Assembly: GCA_963932145.1 (NCBI GenBank)
Contig: OZ010605.1
Coordinates: 29,354,313 to 29,418,312 of the forward strand
Direction of reading: 5' to 3'
DNA: 64,000 bases
Source of the DNA: Acanthosepion lycidas
Lineage: Eukaryota; Mollusca; Cephalopoda; Sepiida; Sepiidae
Shown here: one piece after another, positions 34,322 through 47,215 of the stretch
How the letters are laid out: every line of letters starts with the position of its first letter
Numbering within the stretch: position 1 is the first letter of the stretch
Translations under genes and position numbers: made by a program
The notes under the pieces: generated by a model
Told to the model about the DNA's origin: nothing
What the model saw: only the letters and a program-made list of their open reading frames with translations
The model's database searches: none

Positions 34322-34935
34322 ACTAATACTGACATCGGGTGGTAGCATCTGTTGGTGTATCAACTGTGGGCGGGTGGTGAACCCCAAGACAGAAACATAA
34401 CAATATGAATGTATAAAAATACATTTTTCTAGAAAATTCTTTTACCGACAAAATCTGTTTATAGTAAAATTGACAACAATACTTATTTATAATAGAGTGT
34501 AACCCGGATATAAGAGAGTTGTCGGGACCGGAGAAGAAGTCTCATATCCGAGTTTCTCTTATATCCGGGTTTGGTCTATTTTGTTTAGGTAAGTATGGAT
34601 GGCTCTAATTTGGGACCAGATAAAATCTCTCTTATATCCGGGTTTCTTTTATATCACGGTCTCTTATATCCGGGTTACACTGTATATACTTAATTGAAGC
34701 CATAAAATTATTTTTAACGTAATATTTACATTTCAGCATTTAATAACCTATAGTGTTTGATATGCCGCTAAACAAAATGACCAACAATATATTTTGTCTG
34801 TAGTTGAAGCTATACAACTGCCATTCATATATATTTAGTTGAAACCATAACATTCTGTTCAACATATTTACATTTCGGCATTAAACAACCCATAAAGATG
34901 CCGCTAAACAAATTCAACCAACAAACTTAATTTGT
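34322..34935 (+). repeat. Interspersed repeat family B, copy with nested MITE
   Basis: Left part GGGTGGTAGCATCTGTTGGT, then GGTGAACCCCAAGAC; right part TTGAAGCCATAAAATT, then ATATTTAGTTGAAACCATAA and ATTAAACAACCCATAAAGAT. The two halves are separated by the pogo-like MITE at 34,495-34,682. Confidence 0.75.
34495..34682. mobile_element. pogo/Tigger-like MITE
   Basis: 188 bp with ~23-bp terminal inverted repeats (AGTGTAACCCGGATATAAGA and its complement), flanked by TA on both sides (34,493-34,494 and 34,683-34,684). The block CTCTTATATCCGGGTT recurs subterminally. The CAGTGTAACC-type end and TA duplication fit the pogo group of Tc1/mariner. Non-coding. Confidence 0.9.
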
Positions 34936-35638
34936 TATTTAAATGCTCAATATATAAGTACACATTAGTTAATAAATGCAAAAGGAAAATTAGAGTGAAG
35001 TGAATTAATAAAACAACGGTCAAATGGATACCTAGTGTGTACTTAACTTCACGAAAAGTACTTCTGTTATTTACTGGAAAGATGTCTGGATCAGCCGGTT
35101 ATAATGAAAATGCTCAAAAGACAAGTAGGAAGGCCTTGCCATTTTTAAATGGTCAAAAAAGCTTATGGAGCAGTTAAACAACGAAAAATAGTGGCAGGTT
35201 CAGGTTACAACCGAGGGAAATCTAAAAGTTACTGATTTAGCCACAATAAGAATCGAATTGAACTATTGATTTCCAGTTGGGTTATACTCGACATAAACTA
35301 TTAAAGATAACTTTAAACATATGATTTGCTTCAGAAGTCATCAGATATTTGTATACCTGCTGGAGTCTGTTTAATATTTATTTTATCTCACTAAAAATAT
35401 AAGTTAATTAAAGTCGATTTCTCCAATAACCTTCACCCATTATCATCTTCCTTATCCAAAAATGTCATTAACATAAGGAAAGAACTACGAAAATTGTTAA
35501 AGTTTGGTTTGAAAATGAGACAAAGAAAAGTTATTAAATGTATCATTTTTCACTGGTAGTGGGTATTTTTACTATTGTCATGTTTTATTTAACATACAAA
35601 ATACTACCACTATTTTAAAATCAATTCTAAATACTGTA

Positions 35639-35639
<1 letters not shown>

Positions 35640-35699
<60 letters not shown>
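35640..35699. repeat. (CA)n(TA)n compound microsatellite
   Basis: CA run followed by TA run, directly upstream of the transposase fragment. Confidence 0.95.
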
Positions 35700-35701
<2 letters not shown>

Positions 35702-36091
35702 TTGTCAAATAATTTCTGCGACCATATCACCCCATAAATCTGGCCACCTAACTTACCAGTCTGCAATACCCTTTATCATTATGTGTGGGGCGAAGTTGTG
35801 CGAGAGACTAACAAAACTCCTTGTAACACCAAAGATGAATTGGAGGCAAGGATTATGCCATTTTTCACCAACTTAAACAATGAGAACACCCAGAAGACTT
35901 CCAGAAGATTCCGAAGTAATCTGGAGGCTGTGGTTGAAACCAATTCTGATTTTATTGAATAAATTTACCCTTTATTATTTCACGATGTTTTTATGTAATT
36001 TTGGTAAATATATCTGTTTAAAATGAGATGTCAGTGTTACTTTTATTTGTTCGTAATTTAGACGACAATTTATCCATCGCACCCTCTATTT
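35700..36091 (+). mobile_element. Tc1/mariner transposase C-terminus with 3' terminal repeat
   Basis: Plus-strand translation: LYHYVWGEVVRETNKTPCNT, then KDELEARIMPFFTNLN and SRRFRSNLEAVVETNSDFIE followed by a stop. This is the transposase end after the last catalytic residue (family: LD.YVWG.VE..TN..PHNT..ELKA.I). The element closes at 36,062-36,091 with GACAATTTATCCATCGCACC CTC, a typical terminal repeat. The 5' part is missing, probably truncated at the microsatellite. Confidence 0.82.
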
Positions 36092-36361
36092 AATATCTTA
36101 AATATAGTATTTCAAAACAACATGCTCTGCTAATTCCGTGAAAATGCCGCGCGATACACAAGAACGTTTAAGAAACGCCCAACTAAACAACGTTAACAGG
36201 AAACACAATAAATACTACAGTATTTCTATTTATCCGTTGGAAATATGTCGCAAGGTAGTCAACGGATGAAAGAAACTGCAGATATCTACATACAGAACAA
36301 TATATAGCGATTTCCTAATCATACGTTAGATGTTTTAGAAAGCGGAAAGTATGAAGGTCCT

Positions 36362-36444
36362 GCTAAGAATCGAACTTACGATTCAATTACAGTGGATCAG
36401 GCGAGACAAGCTTGATAATCATTACACTACCTCGAAGTTTCCAA
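36362..36444 (-). mobile_element. tRNA-like SINE head
   Basis: On the minus strand: CGAGGTAGTGTAATGATTAT (box A-like) and GTAAGTTCGATTCTTAGCAG (box B). The spacing is slightly long for a tRNA and acceptor pairing is poor, so a SINE head or tRNA pseudogene is likelier than a tRNA gene. Confidence 0.45.
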
Positions 36445-36454
36445 ACAGAAAAGA

Positions 36455-36705
36455 CTTACGGCTACATCACGTGGAAACATTGGTTCCCGTGTACGATCAC
36501 CCTAGTTAAGCAACGTCGAGCCTGGTCAGTAACTAGATAGGTGACCACTTAAGAATACCGGGTACTGTAAGCTTGGATGTGCATGTAGTGAACTAGATAA
36601 TGGCTCGGAATTCTGTTTCGGTTCGTTATATTCACTTTCGGGAAAGAAGGAATGAATCCACCTCTTCTCCCCATCCAGAAAAGGGGTTAATCAGTAAAAC
36701 CTGCA
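36455..36705 (+). mobile_element. 5S-rRNA/tRNA chimeric SINE copy
   Basis: The head is close to the family consensus: CTTACGGCTACATCACG, AGTTAAGCAACGTCGAGCCT, GATAGGTGACCACTTAAGAA, then TACCGGGTACTGTAAGCTTG. tRNA-like body AGTGAACTAGATAATGGCTC. Tail GAATGAATCCACCTCTTCTC and ends near GGGGTTAATCAGTAAAACC. The distal tail is missing. Confidence 0.88.
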
Positions 36706-37094
36706 GAGCTGTAACACGAGGAGAAGTGGAAAAATGAAGCGTGGCTGACCACATATGGAGAGAAAAGGGAGATCACCGCCCTCTGTGGGATCAGGTCGAG
36801 ATCATACAGAAAGAACACCATTGTAAAATTCGTAAACTTAAGTAATCAGCACATATTCTTGGCCACAAAAATCTCCTGAGCTGACCAAGCATAAAAATGA
36901 ATACAATATGGGAACTAGTAATAAGAAGTCCCAGAGGAAAGCGATAATAACAAGAAAAATTGCAATTATCTTGTAAAAAAAAATGAAATGATAACAGCAA
37001 AAATTGCAATATGAGCACTGGTAAAAAATGGTTGCTTAAAGACATTAGGTTAATAATATCAAGAAATTCATACCCTGATGTCCTCAAAGACAAA

Positions 37095-37385
37095 TGACAC
37101 AGTGGATAAAGGCATTAGTTAGATCCAGTAATAGGACCCAAAGAGTGTGAGTTCAATACCCGCTTAAGGCAGTGGAGAACTTGGAGAGGGCAATTAACAG
37201 AAGATAACTGATGACATCCATTAAGCATGGCATGTAGAACTAGAACAGTCTACCCCAGTGAGCGAAATAAAGGGTTCAGTTTGACATTCAAAACGCCTGA
37301 AGAAGCTCGGAGCGTATAATGGCCGAAACGTTGTAATAAATATGGCGACAAAGATGAGGACAATAGCCCAAATAATGTACAAAGT
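37095..37385 (+). mobile_element. tRNA-headed SINE with CTGAAGA-hairpin tail
   Basis: Head ACACAGTGGATAAAGGCATT (box A-like) and GTGAGTTCAATACCCGC (box B). Middle TAGAACAGTCTACCCCAGTG AGCGAAA. Tail CCTGAAGAAGCTCGG...GGCCGAAACGTTGT (37,296-37,331), then GACAAAGATGAGGACAATAG. The inverse copy at 47,790-48,080 has the same order, which shows that the hairpin-bearing block is the 3' part of this SINE. Confidence 0.7.
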
Positions 37386-38014
37386 ATTCAGATTTCAGCA
37401 TAGAGGTGTTAATAGGCCACTAAACAAAACCACCCAAACAGAAACACGTATATAGATTTGTTTTTCTTTATGTTGTACATACATAGCTATGGAAAATTTA
37501 TTTTCCTGCATCGCAACGATGGTACGTTTGATATGAAGTTTTTAACAGAATGCTCCTACACGCTTACATGCAATTGGGGTAAATATATTTTGAAGTATAT
37601 GGGGAAATTCCCCTTTTCGGAAGTTCCGAGCAACAGGATTTGGCACTCCTCGTTTAAGTGCTAGTAAATTGGACTTTGGTTCATTTTCACCCCGGATGTA
37701 ATAAAGACGCCGGAAAACGAATGTTATTTAGTAACCGTATTTTGCCGCAAGCGACGAAGTTGCGGCGCCCAGTGAAGAGACAATCACTTTTAAGTAGTAA
37801 TAGTTGATCAGATTAGCACGCTAAATACTACCCAACACCCAGGCATCGAAGTAACGTTTTCTACATCTTTTAGATGCTGTGTCCGTTCTACAGCTTCCTG
37901 CCATTTGTAGTAATAATTTTCCCTTAGCATCTCTTAGAGGGCCCGCTCGGCCCCATTCCTTCACTGTTTTCTGTGAGTGGCAATTTTCCAAGCGTTCCTT
38001 ATCTATATCTATAA

Positions 38015-38260
38015 AATAGAATATGTCTGTCTGTGCGTCTTTGTGTGTGTGTGTCTGTGTGTGTGAATGCTATTGATGCACGTCCACATTTCCCGATTGA
38101 TTTCAATGAAATTTTACACATATGCTGCAAGTTTAATAAGTTAGGTCAAGATTAACCATTGAGTTAATAGAATAAAAAAAGTTTGCAAAAAATTGATAAA
38201 ACTGAAGGTGGGTATGACTTTATGCAAAAACCAAGGCAAAGTTTTATGCGACGAAATTTC
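38015..38260 (+). repeat. Possible non-autonomous DNA element end (TGTCTGTCTG type)
   Basis: TATCTATAAAATAGAATATG, then TCTGTCTGTGCG.. and a GATTTCAATGAAATTTTAC block. Such AT-rich starts followed by GTCTGTCTG are often seen at ends of Helitron-like elements, but I cannot find a second end with a hairpin and CTRR. Confidence 0.25.
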
Positions 38261-38719
38261 TTATTGGATGAGTTGATGTTCTTTGCACTTAATGCAAAGC
38301 ATAGCTCATGAGACGAGGATTATGTAGAGTGTTTGATAGTTTTCCTATGACACTGGGTTTACGCAAGAAAAAAAAACTGTGAAAATTGGGGTTTTCGTAC
38401 TACTTAAAAAAAAAAACTTGAATAACTTTTATCCGATTTTCTTCAAACTTGTCTCAAAAACCTTATCACCATGCAAGAAATTCGCTCATAACTCCTTGGT
38501 TTTTCATCCGATGCTTTCCACATTTGCAATGTAAATTACATGCGACACACAAATTGTCTTGCACGAATGTTTGGTTTAGATTATTTCCGTTAAATGGAGA
38601 AAATCTGCCACAAACTAGGTCCAAAAATAAGTTTTTGCCATTTAGTCAAAAGTTTCTTCATATGATTCCATCCAAAATTGACATTCGAACAACATTTGAT
38701 GCAAAGATTGCTTGAGAAG

Positions 38720-41700
38720 TATTATTAAAGCGTTAAAAGGGGAAAATTCCCGAAGAACCGCTTAAACCCAGATTACAGTAAACGTGCGAATAAGGAGGGG
38801 GGCGTTCACGCATTTGCACTTGCAGTTGAATCAAGCTCTGGCGCTTCGTCCCTGCTTTTGTTTGATAATTAGATTTGTCAACAATGCCATACTATTCGAA
38901 ATATATACGGCCATAGGAAATTTACTGAATATCTAAAATATTGAAAAAATTTAACTTCGAATAACCACCACACAAGAAGGACTTTCTTCATTAAGAACAA
39001 TCAAACACCTGAGATAGACATACCCTTAAAAATGATAGGAGGTGTAGCTTAGTATACCAACGGATGATGCATGCAAACGGAGACGCAGGCTGGCAGTTTT
39101 AGAAATAGTGAGTGCAGGCATACAAGGGTTATACAATTGAAGCCATGTACATCTGGTCAACGCTGTGTGCCTTGGCTAGTTGATTATGTGTCCCAGAAAT
39201 ATCAACTGCCTCTTTCTGATTCACGACATAAGTCGCCCGTCGTTTTCTATTTTCATAAACACTTCTTTATTGTTTATAATTTCAGTCAATAGAATTTTCA
39301 GCATATGTCAGTAGACCCACAGCTCTGTTGTCTTAAGCCTCCTCATCCCATTTTCATATTACAGCTGCGGAATAAATTATATCCTTGTGTATAATACGAC
39401 CCCGTGTTTTGGAAGCTAAAACAAAACAAGTTACTGTTATAAACAAGAGTGGTCTCCCTTTGTTTTGTTACTCTCCTTTCTGAGAGAGCTATTTCTGTTT
39501 ATTGGGTTTATAACAGGACGCTATACATGAACCTTGTATTCTCGGTTGACTAAAGCTTTCTTAAAGCCTACACCTGCGTACTTTTGTCATTACAGTTACA
39601 TCGATAAGTTTAGATCTATGTAATTTGTTGTCCTAAATTATCCATTAAAATCTAAGTGCCGTATCCACAAAAATTAGTGTAATATGTTGCGAATTAAAAT
39701 TACAAATTGCTCAAAACAGGAAACAGAATGCTTATAAGATCCCCGATAACGGTGGAGCAAAAAAAGTCGTATCTCATATGTATTTGTCACTTATCGGGAA
39801 AAAAAAAACTATCAGCTCTCTCCTGAGATTTCGCTATTTTTACTGAAACCAAGCCGCAACTTCTCAGATTATGTGCCTTCAAAATAGTTCAATATTGGGT
39901 TAATAAGGCGTCCACGGTTTTACAGAATGCTAAGAGACGGGTCGTTGCTAATCGGGAGTAGAGCGTTCGAATAAAAGCGTAAAAAGAAATGAATTTCAAA
40001 ATCCCTGCCGGCGCCAAGCAGACAAATTCAATCTAAGCGTATTTCAAGAGTTCTGCTTCTCTCTAATAGTGTTGCTAGCGACCATACCGCAATGGGATAG
40101 GGACTTAATTTCTCCAACAATCGCTTCATCTCTTCAGAGACAGAATCAATAGAGAACACTTTTTTTATACTCGATGGTCACGTGATCAGAGCCATTGAAG
40201 CAACTCCGGTCTACAATGGAATCACAATGTAACACTATTAGATTTGAGATTTATTCATTATGTACGTCTGCTTTATTCATGGGCAGATCCTGGCCGTGCA
40301 GAAATCTTTCTTTGAAGACCAGCGCTGTAAAGATAGCAGGAGGTGTCCGCCGAAAATAAAGAAATGACACGGCTTTTCAAGAAAATGAGGAAGTTTGGTT
40401 AGCACATATAGTTTCACAGTTGTTAAAAGTGAACAGGAAAAGAGATAGGAAAAATAAAACATCTCTTAATAATATTCTGATAGTTGCCATTCATTTTTTT
40501 TTTCTTTTTCTTGGCATCCTTTTGGAGGTACCTTAAGCTCTCGTTCTAATTTCAATGTGTGCGTGTTTTCTTCTTCTTTTTTTTTTTTTTTACATTGTTT
40601 ACATTCAGACTAATGTCTTCATCTTTGTTACCAATATCACGTTTCCACTCTAAGACTTCTTCAGGTGTCTGTCGACTCCGTTAGCATAAAGAGAATTATG
40701 AAAGGAATCCTTTATTTAATCTACGGGAGTAGTTTTTTTTTATGCTCTGCTACCCAAAGAAATAAACGTCGACAACAAAACTTTACTAAGGCGGTGACGA
40801 TATTAACCCCTTATTCAATAACTTGTTATTATTTTGTTTTTGTTTTTCTCTATAAATTGCACATGTGTTTTTTAGCATTTCTATGTTATTGATCGCCATA
40901 TTATCGAATCTGACTCTGTATTATCAGGTCGTATGAGTAACCAGTTTCTTCTCTCCAGATTTGGTTTTGTTAAACATGGCACACAACACCGGAGAAAATA
41001 AAATCGAAAAGAGAATAGGCTGCGCCAGAGGTAGTTTCACTTTACACCACACACTGCTGCAAAACCAAAACATCAAAATGAAAACACGACTTATATTCTT
41101 AAATAACCTCACGTGATCGAGACTTTCATGTTGATGTCATGCATGGCGCCAAGCCTGTTCTAGTCTCTCAAATTTAAACAACCGCTTCCTAAGTTCAATG
41201 GTTAAAAAAGCTTTGAGCTGAAGCCTGATAATCTTTGAAAATATCATACACTTTTTAGCATTGTGGACTGGTGCTACAAATTTACAAAGAACTGTACCAA
41301 ATAACAGAAACTACATCCCTTCAGGACAACCAACTAAAATATATAGAGTATGTAACTGGAAGAGAAAATAATCAAGATAATGGCAAGAACGATAAGGCCT
41401 TCTGCACTTGGGAAATCTGTTTTGCTAATATGTTGTTTTAACATAAAGATTTTATAAATTTCAAATGGGAGCAGTGTTGCCTTTTCAGTCAATAAATGCC
41501 GACTGTTTCTTTGTAGGGATACAGTTAATGTTACTATTGACATTACCATCGCCAAAATGAACAAGTGAGAGTGGCAAGTAAAAAACCCTCGGATAGGCAA
41601 AATATTTAGACAGTTTTTACGCACTTCGCGTCCAGAAAACTGTTGGATGAACACAAGAAAAATGAAATAAAAAGCTTAATCACATTACCGTGCCAGTCAT

Positions 41701-41860
41701 CTTTGACAAAACATGTATAAAAGAAGGATTGCTGACGACACTATATATATGTGTGCGTGTGTGTGTGTCTGTATGTGTGTGTCAGTATCTATATATTAGG
41801 TACCTGCACTAATTCGCGAATAATTCACAAATTCTAAGGTTTAAAATGAATTTTCCTGAA
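38720..41860. other. Unassigned sequence
   Basis: One isolated TATAATACGACCCC unit lies at 39,365-39,425, related to the array at 24.6 kb. Poly-T tracts near 40,495 and 40,575. No gene recognised. Confidence 0.35.
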
Positions 41861-42001
41861 TTTTTTATTTAACCCATTAACGGCCATTTTTTTTTAATGT
41901 GCATTTTTGGCCCAGACAGGTGTGTTTTGGAGTTTATTTATTTCTTATGTTTAATTTTATTAGTTACCATTGTCATTTTTATAGAAACTAGAACATTAAA
42001 T

Positions 42002-42082
42002 ATTAGGTTGTGCAAAAATAATATCGTTTTTGACGTTAAAAAATACGTTAAAAACCGACATTATTTTTGCACCAACCTAATA
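42002..42082. mobile_element. Foldback mariner MITE, second copy
   Basis: About 80-bp palindrome with ends TTAGGTTGTGCAAAAATAAT and its complement, an internally shortened relative of the copy at 21,043-21,140. Confidence 0.88.
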
Positions 42083-42084
42083 TA

Positions 42085-44225
42085 TATGTGTATAAAACAT
42101 CAAAAAATAATATTGATTAGAAATAATTTGAAAATTCTTTTCAAAATTGTCATTAGTTTTCTACTCGTAAAACGTAAAATTACGGCAGAAAGTGTCTTTT
42201 TACGGCTAATAATAAAAACTTTAAAGGCTAAGTGTTGCAAAATATACCTCTGTAAATGCAATGTATGTAAGCAATTCAATGTAAATACAGGGGATCATAT
42301 GTAGTGAGTTTAATTTTAACAGATCCCCAAATGGGGCTCATGGCAGGTAATGGTTTAAGCTTTAATTGAAAGCTAAAGGATTAAATTTCCAGTAGCCAAA
42401 ATTCTCTGTATTGTATTTAAATGGAAATTATATTGAATGTAGTCCTATTCACTTTGTTTGCCTAAAAAATAGCCGATTAGCGTTTTTTTTTACACCATCT
42501 GTTATCGCAATCAAATTTTCTTTATTAAAAAAATCTCCCAAAAATATAATATACTTTTCGGAAACTTTATTTGAGCAATATTAGCTGATTTCAAGTAAAA
42601 TTAATCTCATTTTAAACAAATATTATTTACTTTAAGTTGAAAATAACAAAGAAATAGATCTTTAAAACAAACAGTAGCGGTGATTTACGTGGGTTTTATT
42701 GCTCGTCAGTAACTTAACAAGTTCTCTTGAATGTGTTGCCATGTTTATATTGTTCTACCGATTCTTTATCTTTAAAACCTTATTAAAAATGACGTGTGAA
42801 CGCTTTTTTATATATATAACTTTGAATTACTCAGTAATCTTAAAAATGTTGGAAATATTGTCCGTAATCTAACTTTAGGAATGTTGACTTTATTAATGTT
42901 GAATTTAATATAGACATCGATTTTATTTTATGATAATGTTGTGCATAGTCACTCATACTTTCAAAATAGGCATATTTATACACACAAAGAAATTAATATT
43001 TTTTAAAAATCTTACTGTCATGATTTGTATTAAGCTTTTCAATTTTCGCTTAGTAAATATAGTCTTCACGTAATAACTTACTAACCTAATGCGATCAAAG
43101 TTTTGAAGAATTTTTAAAAGATTTTTGAATCTTTATCATAATTGAAAATAATTAAAATAATTATTGTAAAAATTCAATATTCGTCGATTTTTTTTCTTGA
43201 GTCTATAATATCTTTATTATATATTATTTATAAACGCGATTAAAAAAAAATTATCTAATTAATGTCAAAGGTTTTATTGCAGTTTTTATTTTACTTTTGG
43301 GGGCATTTTTTCAGAAAAGCAAGAACTGTTTAAAAATAATAGGGGTTTTACATTCTCTATGGTGTCCTGCATTTAATTAATAAAACAAAGTTTGCGATTA
43401 GAATTTAATTTTCAGAACTTTCATGAAATTAAGTAAGAGGCGGGTAATAGATGTAAAAGAAAAATATTTTACCAAGATTTTCTAAAAATAGTAATTTCCA
43501 AAATAAAGTCATTCATTTGTTAATAAGTCCTTATATTTTCATTACAATCCGACAATTATTTTATTTTTGCAAGAACTTCCAAATTAATGTGTTATTTTAT
43601 TGGAAAAGAAGGCACTAAAATTTCCATAGACAATCTCTGTTATACCATTGATGCATAAAAAACACGATTTTAACCAACATTTCGAATGTGTTAGAAATGT
43701 GTATTTTTTTTTTAAATAATTAAAAATATACTTTAGTCTTTCATGTTAATAATAACTTAAACATTTTGACAATAAAACTTTGTTTTTAAGTTTTTTTTGT
43801 TTTTTTTTTCATCATGTTATGCTTTTCTTTAGCGAAAAAGTAGTGTATTATAGATTGGCAAATATGTATCAACGTTTTACTATTGAATTAGCTAGCTGTA
43901 ACCGTAACTTCTATTCTACTATTTTCTTTTCTTGCACTACTCACTAATATCCTTCAGGAGTGGTGTAATTAATATAAGAGTTGGTTATACATGTGTTACT
44001 TATAGAGAGTCTTGATCTCCTACCTCCTGAACGGACACGGAATATAAATGATGACATTATGACATATCAAATTGTGTTGTTTATTTTAATTACTGAGAGC
44101 AAGTTGTTTGCACAGTTCCCAATTATTCCTACTCAGTCATGTTTATTTCTTTTATCTCTGGTTTAAAAAAAACTAAGAATAATTTCTGAAATGAGTAATT
44201 GTCAAGACACTTTTATTATTCCGAA
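42085..44225. other. Very AT-rich unassigned sequence
   Basis: A ~2-kb block with conspicuously few G and C bases, few microsatellites and no recognised repeat or coding region. Confidence 0.4.
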
Positions 44226-44229
44226 ATAA

Positions 44230-44880
44230 TTTTTTACCGTTATGTTCACCCTGTCCAAAGGTCGGGAGCCACTCAAGGTAGAGGATTACAGAGTAAGAGG
44301 CACAGATTATACGGATATGTGGGTAAAATGACGGTTAATACTAGACTTGAACAGGTTAAGTATCTAGTGATCGGGGAAGCATCCACTTGAGAGTCGATTC
44401 TACAGAGCAACGGTTCGTGTGAAGAAGCTGCTCGAGTGGAACTTACATCTCACCAATCGGATACGAAGAGGAGGAGAGTGGTTCGCTATAATGTGCGTGG
44501 GATGGTGGGTCTGTGCCGTAAATTCCATGGAAATAGCGATAGATTAGCGAAGGGCTTGCGACGTTTCGTCAGTGGGAAAGGGATTGAAGGGTGGAAAATA
44601 ATGTGTGACCCACAAGGATGTGAAGACACCTTTGAACTCTATCGAAACTGAAAATGAAGAGCGGTCACTGCCTGTCCATATATGTCATCCGTACTCCATT
44701 ATTCAACTGATCTGGCTCTCATAAATGTAGAGGATAACGGGAGAAGTCATGTACTTACTGGAGTGATAGATAGAACAGGTAAGCGTCTCAGCATCTTTAG
44801 CGATGTATCGTATGTAAGAGTTTCACTTGAGGTCGGGTTTGAAGTCACTAAAAGCGCTCAAGTCACGCGAGCTCCCTGAA
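44230..44880 (-). mobile_element. CR1/jockey-like LINE fragment, second subfamily
   Basis: Minus-strand counterpart of the copy at 21,502-22,235: IMEYG.HIWTGS, then a C-terminal segment with SSSFFTRTVAL and LFKSSINRHF. Scattered stops; only the 3' part is present. Confidence 0.75.
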
Positions 44881-45980
44881 GGATGCTATTACATATGTTA
44901 AATAGATAATAGATATTCGGTATAGATAATATTATGAGGATTATCGATATAGACAATAGATGTTATTATTGGCACAACCGGTTCCTACCACTTTTCATAA
45001 TCTTTCACTACTTTTATCATGTTAGGAAACACTGGATGACAAAAAAAATAAGATTAATTGGAATAAAAGGGACAAGCAACTAAATCAGGAGGTTCCCAGA
45101 CCTCACTGCGTCATCTTCCCCTTGCATATGGAAAAAAAAAATTCCACTTTCCACCAGTATAGTAAATATTCAAATGCATACTGAAATAGTTTGGTAAAAG
45201 TTTGTTACTGGTTCGTAAACTGACTTCATGATGTAAAAAATACCAAATGGAAGCAAGAAATAACGCTGGCATATTTGGCGACTGTTGCTGCTACTAGCAT
45301 ATTAAAGGATAAATGAGAACAAACGTAACCATTGGAAACTATATATATCATTTAGTTTTATGATCAAGGTAAGCTTTATGATTAGTGTTAGTGTTGCAAG
45401 TGTTGACAAAAAAGTATTTGCTTTTTGTTTGTGGTTATAAAATTAAAAAGAATATACACAACAAGCAAATAATAAAATTTCAGGGCATAGTTTTTGATTA
45501 TCTTGGTCTATTCTTAACTGATTTACATTCGAAAAATAATTTATTTTGTCTAAAGATCTATTTGAATATTGATAACCTTTCTCGAAACTACACCCTGTCT
45601 GAAGTTATTAAGCAAATCATATAATCTTCAGTAATTCGAATTTGGTTTGAAAAAATTATTGCCAAATTTTAATCAATTCAGATGTGAAAACAAAGTCTGA
45701 GTTGGAATTTTACTCTTTATTGAAGTTAATAAAATTATTTAATGTATTTTAAAAACTGTCGTCGGAAATTATTAAGTAAAGCCAAATAATCACATTTTAC
45801 TTCAATAAAAAGATAATCAATTCCACGAAAACTATAATAGAACAAATAAGAAACACGTATGAAAAGTCTTTGAATGCTTTACATTTTATAGTGACCTTCT
45901 CAATAACAACCAGTAATCTATTTTCCATTAGTTTTGTTATTTCTTTTTACTTTAGCAGGTTGAATTTATGACATGGTAGT
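44881..45980. other. Unassigned sequence
   Basis: No gene or repeat family recognised; open frames below 80 codons. Confidence 0.35.
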
Positions 45981-45984
45981 TTTA

Positions 45985-46870
45985 ATTGCTTCCAATATGC
46001 CTTATTTGCTGTTATACTGTTTGCCATCTTCATATAATCTTATCTTCACAACTTACCATATATTTTTCGATAGGGTTCAGATCAGGTCTTGATAGTATCT
46101 ATTACATTACCTTCTCTCCTATAAATCTTTTATGCCCAAAGAATTCACAAGTAATCATAGATACATGAGAAGGAGCATTGTCGTGCATAAATACACACTT
46201 CACTTTGAAACTGCGAGACTGGGACTTGTACCAAGCAAAGAAAATCATGTTCATAAAATCGTAATAGCACTGTTCAGTTTAACTCCTTCATCGACTTTAA
46301 ATGGTACAATAATGGCTTGGTCGACAATTCCAGCACACTTCATAATACTACCGCCTCCCTGTTGTATTGTTTTAGCCACAGGCATGTCTGAATTGGATAA
46401 TATCCATCCTTTGGCCCATCCATCAGGTCCATCAAATGTCACTCGAAATTCGTCCGTGAAAATTACTTTAGAAATGTCAGTTTCCATGTATTTCTTGACC
46501 AATGTTGACTCTTTAATAATTTTGCTTTAGTGAGAGGCCGTTGCTTAGATTTTTACAGATACCAGTTCACCAAATATTCTACACCTTTTGTTCTTCATGA
46601 TTCCCACAATTCCATATATGAGCGCTGGCCAAAAGTGGTTGTTTGGCTATAACTCGCTTTAGTTTATGTTCATCACAAGGAAGCAAATTCTTGCAGCTTT
46701 TTCCTTTGCTTCGACTTCTTAACTGACATATTTTCAGCAGTCTTTTTTATCGTTTGATAATCTCAGCAAAGCTCCAATGTGGACATTCATCTACTCAGTA
46801 ACTTTGTTATTTTCTGTTTGTACAGCAGTTGTTAGATCCTTGCCGTTACGTATATTTCAACATATATTAT
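45985..46870 (-). mobile_element. Tc1/mariner transposase relic
   Basis: Minus-strand translation of 46,502-46,251: DISKVIFTDEFRVTFDGPDG, WAKGWILSNSDMP and QQGGGSIMKCAGIVDQAIIV, ending PFKVDEGVKLNSA. Then, in neighbouring frames toward 46,065: FAWYKSQSRSFKVKCVF.HD, SHVSMITCEFFGHKR and RPDLNPIEK. These are the first catalytic Asp (TDE), the second (HDNAPSH region) and the SPDLNPIEN block. The N-terminal part is likely at 46,500-46,870 but is too degraded to read. It is a DNA-transposon relic with several frame breaks. Confidence 0.82.
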
Positions 46871-47084
46871 GGACAAATAAATAGTTTTTTTACTAGTTTT
46901 CAGAGGTCTTTAGCTAATATTAGTCTAATCTGCATACTAACGTCAGTCAGTCCATTTTTGTAGCTTCCAAATATCTCAAAAACTAACCATTAAACATGCC
47001 AACAAATTTAATAAGCGAGGTTTTTACTTGACTCTACACTGAGTCAGTTTGTGACACAAGGTCAGTTTTTTTCGTGGGGACGCG

Positions 47085-47215
47085 AATGTCTTCAGTCGGG
47101 CTGATGGTCTTAGCTAGTCATAGTTTGTCCAAGCTAATCACTGCTGGTCTAAGCTAGTCATAGCTTGTCTTAGCTGGTCAGAGCCGGTTCAAGCTAGTCA
47201 TAGCTGTGATACTAC
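47085..47215. repeat. Short tandem repeat, GCTAGTCATAGCTTGTC type
   Basis: About six imperfect 17-20-bp units built on AAGCTAGTCATAGCT. Confidence 0.75.

Noticed and set aside
36362-36444. Functional tRNA gene
   Set aside because: A and B boxes are present, but acceptor and anticodon stems do not pair well and spacing is unusual.
36455-36580. 5S rRNA gene
   Set aside because: Box A, intermediate element and box C are recognisable, but the rest is diverged, the T-run terminator is missing and the sequence continues into a tRNA-like body and SINE tail as in the other copies.
37680-37990. Possible host exon in a less AT-rich stretch
   Set aside because: No open frame longer than a few dozen codons and no conserved motif or credible splice pair.
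38015-38260. Helitron
   Set aside because: Only a suggestive left end; no matching right end, hairpin or Rep/helicase coding sequence found. Kept as a low-confidence repeat only.
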